Below are positions 1 to 5,298 of a stretch of 6,005 nucleotides of DNA, piece by piece; positions within the stretch are counted from its first letter, which is position 1, and each line of letters begins with the position of its first letter. Position numbers and translations under genes: made by a program. The notes beneath the pieces are model-generated. The model saw only the letters and a program-made list of their open reading frames with translations, was not told the origin of the DNA and did no database searches. Origin of the DNA: Candidatus Bathyarchaeota archaeon (lineage in GTDB: Archaea; Thermoproteota; Bathyarchaeia; Bathyarchaeales; B26-1); assembly GCA_018396795.1 (NCBI GenBank), contig JAGTRH010000090.1:1-6005 (forward strand), in the 5' to 3' direction.

Positions 1-2
1 AT

Positions 3-500
3 AAAGCTACGTTCCAGAATATTGAAGATCTATTAGATGAGATCGTGAGAATATCTCACGCATCCGTGAGACGTAGGGCTGGTGGAAATTTAGAATTAAA
101 TGTTGGATACAAAAGTAAGATAGAAATTAGACCGGAAAATCTAAAAGAGGAAGATTATCCTCCCATTGTGAACTTCGCTAATAAACTTAGTGAATTATAC
201 AGAGGTGAAGATGAGGTTAATATTATCGGGTATATTCAGCAAGTTTATCCGTTAACTACGTTTAAGAAGCAGGATGGTAGTGAGGGAAAAGTTAAGCATA
301 TAGAAATCACGGATAATAGAGGTAGGATTACTGTGGTGCTTTGGAACAACCACGCTGATGTTCTTTCAGAAGAACATATTGGAAAATATGTTATGCTTAT
401 AAAATTAAGGGCTAAAGAACGCTTCAATGGGCAAATAGAACTTCATACAAAAGATCAAACCAGAATACTGTTGCTAAAGAAAAGACCCTCCGGGTTCTAA
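3..500 (+). CDS. OB-fold single-stranded DNA-binding protein (RPA-like), 5'-truncated by the window edge
   Basis: The reading frame is open from the first complete codon at base 3 to a TAA at 498-500, giving 165 visible residues with the N-terminus outside the window. A GTG at 45 could be mistaken for the start, but the frame continues upstream with family-like sequence (FQNIEDLLDEI), so I treat the gene as partial. Residues about 15-43 (SHASVRRRAGGNLELNVG, then KIEI) look like the last strands of one OB fold. After a linker, residues about 72-158 form a complete second OB fold: NIIGYIQQVYPL, a KKQDGSEGKVKHIEITD turn, RITVVLWNNHADVL, and a closing strand pair RAKERFNGQIELH. Tandem OB folds of this kind are typical of archaeal replication protein A, which binds single-stranded DNA in replication and repair; that role is inferred from family. 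The gene ends 40 bases from the convergent alba gene. A nucleic-acid-binding OB protein other than RPA remains possible. Confidence 0.8.
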   Translation, partial: KATFQNIEDLLDEIVRISHASVRRRAGGNLELNVGYKSKIEIRPENLKEEDYPPIVNFANKLSELYRGEDEVNIIGYIQQVYPLTTFKKQDGSEGKVKHIEITDNRGRITVVLWNNHADVLSEEHIGKYVMLIKLRAKERFNGQIELHTKDQTRILLLKKRPSGF

Positions 501-530
501 AAAATAAATGAAAAATAAAAAATAAGAGAG
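501..530 (-). terminator. Probable U-rich terminator downstream of alba
   Basis: Read on the minus strand, the spacer after the alba stop is a run of T-rich blocks (CTTATTTTTTATTTTTCATT, then more T), the usual form of archaeal transcription termination signals. Just beyond it, inside the 3' end of the convergent OB gene (about 485-496), is a weak 4-bp hairpin ACCC/GGGT, also followed by T residues on the minus strand. On the plus strand no comparable T run follows the OB gene until it enters alba. Called from base composition only. Confidence 0.45.
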
Positions 531-540
531 GTTTCCGCGT

Positions 541-819
541 TTACTCTTTCTTCACCAGCGAGATCTCTATAGTTGAGACATTTGATTTTGGTCGGTCTGG
601 ACTTGACATCTCCTGTGTGCCTATTTCGATCTTTTCGATAGTAACATCTTTGAGAAAGGCACGACGCAACAGCTCAACAACGTCAACAGCTCGGCTTATT
701 GCCCTGCCTCTGGCTTTGACGACAACCCTTTTTGCACCAGAGTTAAAAGCTGTTAGGCATGCAACCACATAGTTCATTACGGGTTTCTTTCCGATCATCA
801 CTTGGCTTTCTTCGGCCAT
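541..819 (-). CDS. alba: DNA/RNA-binding chromatin protein Alba
   Basis: A 92-residue protein, the normal length for Alba. It coats double-stranded DNA and also binds RNA, compacting the archaeal chromosome as dimers. The N-terminal [10 protein letters not shown] (residues 9-18) carries the adjacent lysines K11/K12, equivalent to the lysine pair in Sulfolobus Alba whose acetylation lowers DNA affinity. It is followed by [18 protein letters not shown] (32-49), the most conserved part of the family, then RRAFLKD with F55 at the dimer-dimer contact, the basic hairpin tip [10 protein letters not shown] (71-80) that reaches into the minor groove, and the final strand [11 protein letters not shown]. 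The ATG at 819 is preceded by GGAGA (831-835) with an 11-base gap. The gene lies 84 bases downstream of the DUF2070 gene on the same strand, and AT-rich elements in the gap suggest its own promoter. Identification is secure. Confidence 0.97.
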   Translation of the reverse strand: MAEESQVMIGKKPVMNYVVACLTAFNSGAKRVVVKARGRAISRAVDVVELLRRAFLKDVTIEKIEIGTQEMSSPDRPKSNVSTIEISLVKKE

Positions 820-849
820 TGTGTATCTCTTCTCCTTCTTAGCTTCTCC

Positions 850-898
850 TTTAAATCACCTTATTTTTTAACATAACTTTGATATAATATTTTTCCTT
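850..898 (-). promoter_or_regulatory. Candidate alba promoter region
   Basis: On the minus strand the gap between the DUF2070 stop and alba contains AAAAGGAAAA followed by ATATTATATC (881-900), resembling a purine-rich BRE plus TATA box. It would place initiation near 860-865 and leave a leader of about 45 bases that includes the GGAGA site. Two further AT-rich candidates, TTAAAAAATA (861-871) and TTTAAA (850-855), lie closer to the gene, so the exact element cannot be fixed by eye. Independent transcription of alba would fit its need for high abundance. Confidence 0.4.
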
Positions 899-903
899 TT
901 TAG

Positions 904-2736
904 TCAAATTATTGAAAGGAATATTACAAGTAAAAACCCGGTGAACACGAAGATAAGGGAGCTTTTCTTAGCCTTATTTGAGACTATATGAGTTAGTAAG
1001 CTCAGTTCGTTAATTTGTTTTTCCCCGATAACCTTAACCCCGTGAATATCTGTTTTAAGCCATGCCACTTCAGCTGGTTCCATTTTTTCTATAGCTTCAG
1101 AGACAGCTTGCTTAATGTACCCTATTAATTTATCATGGTCTATAGCCTCTCCAATAGGATGGTAGCCTCTATCGGTTAAAACTACAGCGTTAACTTCATG
1201 TGTATCAGTTGTAAATATTTCACCAAAGTCTATACCAAGGTCTTTAAGATCCGAAAGAATCTTTTCGCGTAAGCCTGAGATCATATTATTTCCATCTATG
1301 GTAACGTAAGCTGTTCTTTGATCATTAACCTCGATGACTATCGCAGTTATGCCAGCTGGTCCGATTCCATCTTTTAAGCTCAAATCATCTGGTATAATTT
1401 TTCCAGCGCCGACTTTCATGGTATCTAATGTATACTTGAGGTTTTTTGCTCTCTCTAAGGCAGATATTGCGGTATCTTCAAGGAATTCAGTGGTCCTCTC
1501 CATGTCAAATGGTCCGTTAATGCTATTGTGGGAATCCACGACTATAACCCAAGAGAAGCCGATTTCTTCAGCTATTCTGATGATTGTATCATTTAATTCT
1601 AGCGGTAAATCCTCCATTGTTTCCGGGGCCATAGTTAGAGTTAAGAAAGCACATCCATTAAAAACTTGGCAGCCGACTTTAGCTCCGTAATTCTCAACAA
1701 GGATGAATTTAGTCACTTTACTCGAAAAATTATGTGGTTCTCTTAAGGCGTTAAGCAACTCCCTAAGAACTATTCTATTATCTACTTGGGATGCCAAGTC
1801 AAGTTCATGCCCTGATACTCCATGCGGGACTGAGACAACACATTGTAGTTCTCTCTCTAACACGTTTGCTATTAAACCGGGAAGGGGGCTACTTCCAATA
1901 TTCTTAAAAGGTCCTGGATGGAGATTTGGTACAACAATAATAGCCTTAAGTTTTCCATTATTTTTACCTCTAAAAATAAGCGTTGATATGCTTACGTCGC
2001 GTTTCTCGCCAAGATTACTTAATATCTCTTCAAAGGGTCTCTCAAAGCTCTCAGTCCAGTCGGCGAGGAACGCTCTAAATATTTTAAGTGAGGGAATACC
2101 AAACCGCTTTACGCCATCCCTGTTTAAGAGATTTGTGAAGAGTTGAACGCTTAGGATTGAAGCCGCTAACGCTGAAAGAAAGTAAGTTACATAATATAGG
2201 TGAAAATCTGTCACGTGGAATACAAGTACCAAAGATGATATTATTAACGGTTGAAGAATGCTCGAAAAAATCCTAGTTATAACTTTTGAGAATGAGATTG
2301 AGTATATAACAATAAGGCGAAGAGATAAAGCTGCGAAGAAGCCAAGTGAAAGCACCTTGGGGTATATCTCAACGTCTAAATGCTGAAACTGAAACGTCAA
2401 AGCGTTGCTTGCCGTCATAAAAACAATGAATAGAATGTTAGAAGAAAATGAGAGAAAAAGAATTCTCCTAAAGTTTAAAATTATATCTTTTTTAAGTGGC
2501 AATCTAATAACTAGATAATCTGAGAGAATAGTTGCCATAAAAAAATATACTCCAAATAAAAGACTGCTGAAAATCCATATTGGAAACGAAGAAGATGGCA
2601 TCTTCGTTAAAAATCCAAAAAGAAAGCTTTCCAAGTATAGGAGGATGAGGGAGCATCGCAATGATGGAAGCTTAAATAGGGAAGAGTAGTGTTTAATTGC
2701 TAGGTCGATATTGCTCCTGTATAATTGCCTATCCAT
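904..2736 (-). CDS. DUF2070 family membrane protein with a large cytoplasmic domain
   Basis: A 610-residue protein, typical length for DUF2070, an archaeal family without an established function. I count six N-terminal membrane segments at about residues 26-46, 50-72, 92-112, 127-150, 156-178 and 181-203, a soluble domain at about 205-590, and a last membrane segment at 592-610 that ends the protein. Basic loops (residues 78-91, 150-155, 205-211, 587-591) all fall on one side, so the soluble domain should be cytoplasmic. It contains PNLHPGPFKNIGSSPLP (270-286), VSVPHGVSGHELDLAS (301-316), VVDSHNS (399-405) and TTDTHEVN (509-516), rich in His, Asp and Glu like a metal site. From memory, the first two resemble zinc motifs of neutral ceramidases, and a lipid-hydrolase role has been proposed for the family; activity is inference. 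The ATG at 2736 has GGGGA 7 bases upstream. The gene is divergent from the Lsm-like gene and upstream of alba. Confidence 0.9.
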   Translation of the reverse strand: MDRQLYRSNIDLAIKHYSSLFKLPSLRCSLILLYLESFLFGFLTKMPSSSFPIWIFSSLLFGVYFFMATILSDYLVIRLPLKKDIILNFRRILFLSFSSNILFIVFMTASNALTFQFQHLDVEIYPKVLSLGFFAALSLRLIVIYSISFSKVITRIFSSILQPLIISSLVLVFHVTDFHLYYVTYFLSALAASILSVQLFTNLLNRDGVKRFGIPSLKIFRAFLADWTESFERPFEEILSNLGEKRDVSISTLIFRGKNNGKLKAIIVVPNLHPGPFKNIGSSPLPGLIANVLERELQCVVSVPHGVSGHELDLASQVDNRIVLRELLNALREPHNFSSKVTKFILVENYGAKVGCQVFNGCAFLTLTMAPETMEDLPLELNDTIIRIAEEIGFSWVIVVDSHNSINGPFDMERTTEFLEDTAISALERAKNLKYTLDTMKVGAGKIIPDDLSLKDGIGPAGITAIVIEVNDQRTAYVTIDGNNMISGLREKILSDLKDLGIDFGEIFTTDTHEVNAVVLTDRGYHPIGEAIDHDKLIGYIKQAVSEAIEKMEPAEVAWLKTDIHGVKVIGEKQINELSLLTHIVSNKAKKSSLIFVFTGFLLVIFLSII

Positions 2737-2775
2737 CTTAATTCCCCGATGAATTATATACTGAGTTATCAGAAA

Positions 2776-2783
2776 TATTTATA
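2776..2783 (-). promoter_or_regulatory. TATA-box candidate for the DUF2070 gene
   Basis: TATAAATA reads on the minus strand about 40 bases upstream of the DUF2070 ATG. Archaeal initiation about 25 bases downstream would fall near 2755 and leave a short leader that still contains the GGGGA ribosome binding site. The spacing is good, but the assignment rests on one motif in AT-rich DNA. Confidence 0.5.
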
Positions 2784-2916
2784 GAATGCTAGTTTTACAT
2801 TCTTCTGTTTCTTTCTTCAATCTATTAATCCGAATTTTCTAGAAAATGAGAAAAATAATGCAAGCACGCACTCTACTTTTCATTTGCCATTAGACTTATT
2901 TTTTGCTTTTATTAGA

Positions 2917-2932
2917 CAGAAAGGTTTATTTT
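2917..2932 (+). promoter_or_regulatory. BRE/TATA promoter candidate for the Lsm-like gene
   Basis: ACAGAAAGGTTTATTTT combines a purine-rich BRE-like GAAAGG with a TTTATTTT TATA-like box (2925-2932). Initiation about 25 bases downstream falls around 2950-2957, so the transcript for the ATG at 2963 would be leaderless or nearly so. This explains why no well-spaced Shine-Dalgarno sequence precedes that start. Confidence 0.55.
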
Positions 2933-2962
2933 CATTTTTGCGGAGTATTCTTATGAAAGGTT

Positions 2963-3241
2963 ATGTCAGATAGATCTGTTCCCGTAACAATCTTCCATAT
3001 GCTCGAAAGACATTTGGGGAAGAGGATTCACGTTATAATGGGGTCTTCTTATGGTTTTGAGGGTAAACTAGCTGCAGTCACAATCGAGCCTCCAGGCATA
3101 TGGCTCTCGGAAGCTGTGGCAACTGTTTTAAGATCTACCGTAGCTCAACCAATACCGCAGGTTGTGAGTAGAGAAGAACGTAGCGAGATTTTCATAAACC
3201 TCAATTATGTTCAAAGAATTGAAATACTACATGAAGATTAA
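2963..3241 (+). CDS. Small Sm/Lsm-like protein (putative RNA-binding)
   Basis: A 92-residue protein with no signal peptide or membrane segment. The pattern suggests an Sm fold: an N-terminal helix (residues 8-18, TIFHMLERHLG), then GKRIHVIMGSSYGFEGKLAAVTIEPPGIWLSEA (19-51), matching the Sm1 succession of strands with the conserved G-x-L turn (G34-K-L36), and a closing EIFINLNYVQRIEIL (75-89) in place of the Sm2 strands. Between them, residues 52-74 form a longer linker than in canonical Lsm proteins, and the usual Sm2 I-R-G-N/S signature is absent. Archaeal Lsm proteins form rings that bind U-rich RNA; here that role is inferred from fold resemblance only. The ATG at 2963 fits a nearly leaderless transcript; an ATG at 2953 is out of frame and stops after six codons. 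The gene converges on the Sec61-beta gene 36 bases away. An unrelated small beta-barrel protein is the main alternative. Confidence 0.6.
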   Translation: MSDRSVPVTIFHMLERHLGKRIHVIMGSSYGFEGKLAAVTIEPPGIWLSEAVATVLRSTVAQPIPQVVSREERSEIFINLNYVQRIEILHED

Positions 3242-3277
3242 GCGAGAGAAGCAAACTCGTATAATAATATTTTGTTT
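3242..3277. terminator. Possible terminator between convergent genes
   Basis: The 36-base spacer between the stops of the Lsm-like and Sec61-beta genes starts with a weak hairpin, GCGAG/CTCGT around a 9-base loop (about 3242-3260). On the plus strand it is followed by an AT-rich tract running to TATTTTGTTTCT (to about 3279). The T tract could end transcription of the Lsm-like gene. There is no comparable T run for the minus strand inside the spacer. Weak evidence. Confidence 0.3.
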
Positions 3278-3454
3278 CTAAACCGAGAACTGAATAACTA
3301 TGCATATTATAATAAACGCTACAGTTAGTACAATTAATGTCCTAGGCCTTATTTTTACTCCCAAACTTTCTTCCTCAAAAAACCTCAGTAATCCAGCGCC
3401 TGTAGCTGGCGCGGGCGCAGTTCTTTGTCTACGTTTCTCCCTTCTGCTGCTCAA
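3278..3454 (-). CDS. Preprotein translocase subunit Sec61-beta (SecG family), TTG start
   Basis: A 58-residue protein, the usual size for archaeal Sec61-beta, the small tail-anchored subunit of the SecYE-beta protein-conducting channel. The basic cytoplasmic N-terminus (SSRREKRRQR, residues 2-11) is followed by APAPATGAGLLRFFEEESLG (13-32) and VKIRPRTL (33-40), matching the family's conserved G-A-G-L-x-R-F-[FY]-E-E-E stretch and the following K-I-x-P motif. One C-terminal membrane helix (about 39-57) ends at a TAG. An in-frame TGA lies five codons upstream of the GCAGC region (at 3464-3466), so the start must follow it. The TTG at 3454 is the only plausible start: GGTGA (3464-3468) sits 9 bases before it and matches the archaeal anti-Shine-Dalgarno. 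The gene lies 41 bases downstream of pyrG on the same strand and has no obvious promoter of its own, so it is probably co-transcribed. The short length and TTG start make it easy for gene callers to miss. Confidence 0.93.
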   Translation of the reverse strand: MSSRREKRRQRTAPAPATGAGLLRFFEEESLGVKIRPRTLIVLTVAFIIICIVIQFSV

Positions 3455-3463
3455 GGCTTGGTT

Positions 3464-3468
3464 TCACC
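3464..3468 (-). promoter_or_regulatory. Ribosome binding site that fixes the Sec61-beta TTG start
   Basis: GGTGA on the minus strand, with 9 bases to the TTG. It pairs with the UCACC segment at the 3' end of archaeal 16S rRNA and overlaps the in-frame TGA that bounds the frame. It supports TTG over any other initiation codon. Confidence 0.7.
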
Positions 3469-3495
3469 AGATTCAATATTTTAAATCTTAGTTAA

Positions 3496-5142
3496 TTAAC
3501 TTTTTGTCCAGAATTCTGGTTTGCTCCTTCCAAGCTTTTTGTCAAGGCATGCTTTAACAAAACCATAGTATGCAGGACTCGGTTTCCCCGGTCTACTTTT
3601 GAATTCTCCATGAAATTGTGATGCAAGAAAGAAGAACTTGTTTGGTAATTCAAGAATTTCCATGCGCCTACCATCTGGGCTTCTTCCAGAGAAGATAAGC
3701 CCATATCTCTCTAGTATACTTATATAGTCTGGGTTAACCTCGTATCTATGCCTATGTCTTTCATATATCTCCGTAGCGCCGTATAATTGATAGGCTAATG
3801 TCTCCTCCTTGACAATTATTTTGTGGGTTCCTAAGCGCATAGTTGCCCCTTTATATACTGTTTGATGTTGTTCAGGCATTAAATCTATTACAGGGTGTGG
3901 TGTTTCGTCGTCTATTTCTGTACTGTTTGCGTCCTTTAATCCACAAGCATTCCTTGCAAACTCAACAACCGCCAACTGAAAACCGTAACATATTCCTAAA
4001 AATGGTATATTATGCTCTCTAGCAAACTGAATAGCCATAATCTTTCCAGCGGTTCCACGCGGTCCAAAACCATAGGGAACAAATATGCCATCATAATTTT
4101 TAAGTTCATCAATTTTCTCTGGATTTTTCTCAAATTTTTCTGCTTCAATAAAATCTATCATAACCTTTGCGTTGCAAGCTGCGCCAGCGTGTTTGAACGC
4201 TTCATTCATGCTCACGTAGCTATCAGTTAGCCCAGTATACTTGCCGACAAGAGCCACTCTCACCGCATATTTGCAGTTTTCTATTGTTTCAACAAAATTC
4301 TTCCACCTCTCTATTTCCTCAGCGTTAAGTCTTTTTGGCACTAAACCAAGACGTTTACATATATAGTCACCCATTCCCTGCTCCTCCAAAATTAATGGAA
4401 CCCTATAAATCGATGGCACATTATATGAGCAGAACACAGCCTCCTTAGGTATTGTTCCGAACAGCGCGATTTTTTCTAGAACATCTCTGCTAATCATTTT
4501 CATGCATCTGGAAACTATTACATCCGGCTGAATGCCTATTCTGCGTAGTTCATTTACACTATGCTGAAGCGGCTTAGTCTTCATCTCAGATGTCACGTCA
4601 AGTATAGGTACTAAAGCCACATGTATGTAGAGGGTGTTCTCGTAACCTTCCTCCAAGCGCATTTGCCTTATAGCCTCCAAGAACGGTAGTCCCTCAATAT
4701 CGCCTACAGTTCCGCCACATTCTGTTAGAACGACGTCTACATTTGATTTCTCCGCGACTGTTCGTATTCTACGTTTTATTTCATCAGTTATATGCGGAAT
4801 TATTTGAACGCATTTCCCAAGAAAATCACCGCGTCTTTCCATCTCAATAACTGTTTGATATATTTGTCCAGTTGTAATATTATTCTCTTTAGATAGGTTA
4901 ATGTCCAGGAATCTTTCGTACCAGCCCAAATCTAAATCCGTTTCACCCCCATCTTCGGTGACGAAGATTTCGCCGTGAATGTAAGGATTCATTGTTCCAG
5001 CATCAACATTCACGTAGGGATCTATCTTAATTACTGTGGCTGAGAATCCTCTAAACTGGAGCATCTTGCCAACGGAGGATGTGACGATTCCCTTTCCTAC
5101 CGAGCTTAGCACACCGCCTGTAACAAATATGTATTTTACCAT
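3496..5142 (-). CDS. pyrG: CTP synthase (glutamine-hydrolysing)
   Basis: A 548-residue enzyme of normal length that makes CTP from UTP, ATP and glutamine, the last step of pyrimidine nucleotide synthesis. The synthetase domain (about 1-270) starts with KYIFVTGGVLSSVGKG, with the P-loop-like segment, and has DGGETDLDLGWYERF (64-78; Mg-binding D71) and TECGGTVGDIEGLPFLEAIR (140-159; E141). The class I glutamine amidotransferase domain (about 292-540) has the nucleophile C385 in FLGICYGFQ and H511/E513 in QFHGEFKSRP, completing the triad. The ATG at 5142 is chosen because the family begins at this point and GAGGG (5153-5157) lies 10 bases upstream. The frame stays open to an ATG at 5208, but that 22-residue extension is unlike the family. 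Odd residues: VPYGFG (355-360) where VPGGFG is usual, and HGE where HPE is usual. The next gene downstream on this strand is Sec61-beta; upstream is a divergent phosphofructokinase. Confidence 0.97.
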   Translation of the reverse strand: MVKYIFVTGGVLSSVGKGIVTSSVGKMLQFRGFSATVIKIDPYVNVDAGTMNPYIHGEIFVTEDGGETDLDLGWYERFLDINLSKENNITTGQIYQTVIEMERRGDFLGKCVQIIPHITDEIKRRIRTVAEKSNVDVVLTECGGTVGDIEGLPFLEAIRQMRLEEGYENTLYIHVALVPILDVTSEMKTKPLQHSVNELRRIGIQPDVIVSRCMKMISRDVLEKIALFGTIPKEAVFCSYNVPSIYRVPLILEEQGMGDYICKRLGLVPKRLNAEEIERWKNFVETIENCKYAVRVALVGKYTGLTDSYVSMNEAFKHAGAACNAKVMIDFIEAEKFEKNPEKIDELKNYDGIFVPYGFGPRGTAGKIMAIQFAREHNIPFLGICYGFQLAVVEFARNACGLKDANSTEIDDETPHPVIDLMPEQHQTVYKGATMRLGTHKIIVKEETLAYQLYGATEIYERHRHRYEVNPDYISILERYGLIFSGRSPDGRRMEILELPNKFFFLASQFHGEFKSRPGKPSPAYYGFVKACLDKKLGRSKPEFWTKS

Positions 5143-5298
5143 TAGCGCTCGGCCCTCTTCATATACAAGGAAAACATAAGACTCAAACTTACTTAAAACA
5201 CTTAACATTAACGATGAGTTGATGAAGAAAACGAAAAACTTTTCTTTTAAATCTTCTTTATATTTGAGGAAAGAATGAATTTGGAGGGAAAGTTAAAA
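5143..5298. promoter_or_regulatory. Divergent promoter region for pyrG and the phosphofructokinase gene
   Basis: This 156-base spacer must hold promoters for both directions. For pyrG, TTTTAAGTA on the minus strand (about 5190-5198) would start a transcript near 5165-5170, leaving a short leader with GAGGG. For the phosphofructokinase gene, CTTTTAAAT (5244-5252) or CTTTATAT (5256-5263) are TATA-like; the first would start RNA near 5274. The TTTAAA core is palindromic and could serve either strand. All are visual candidates in AT-rich DNA. Confidence 0.35.
5283..5288 (+). promoter_or_regulatory. Strong Shine-Dalgarno for the phosphofructokinase start
   Basis: GGAGGG lies 10 bases before the ATG at 5299 and complements the CCUCC core of the 16S rRNA 3' end. 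It favours 5299 over the in-frame ATG at 5275, which has only a GAGGA (5266-5270) at closer spacing. Confidence 0.65.

Larger units (their letters stand above)
2737..2962. other. Divergent intergenic region between the DUF2070 and Lsm-like genes
   Basis: This 226-base AT-rich spacer separates two genes transcribed away from each other. It holds a TATA-like element near each end, one per direction. The central part (about 2790-2915) has no open frame with recognisable protein features, no tRNA-like fold and no obvious repeat. I see nothing else in it. Confidence 0.6.

Noticed and set aside
45..500. Complete small gene beginning at GTG 45
   Set aside because: The frame remains open to the window edge, and the upstream residues belong to a preceding OB fold, so the gene is partial.
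1334..2146. Two long plus-strand open frames (1334-1690 and 1703-2146) inside the DUF2070 gene
   Set aside because: They are antisense to a well-supported coding sequence and their translations look like no recognisable protein.
3300..3491. Plus-strand open frame of 63 codons
   Set aside because: It is antisense to the Sec61-beta gene, whose conserved motifs and start site clearly assign this DNA to the minus strand.
3491..3500. Perfect 10-base palindrome GTTAATTAAC
   Set aside because: It is AT-rich, covers the pyrG stop codon, and has no T tract or partner repeat. Chance is sufficient.
5143..5208. Extended PyrG N-terminus starting at 5208
   Set aside because: CTP synthases start at the KYIFVTGG block, the extra 22 residues have no family resemblance, and ATG 5142 has its own GAGGG site. 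It would also use up most of the promoter space.
5214..5275. Possible C/D box guide RNA starting with TTGATGA (5219-5225)
   Set aside because: No CTGA box D follows at a suitable distance on the plus strand, and the motif lies in a promoter region.
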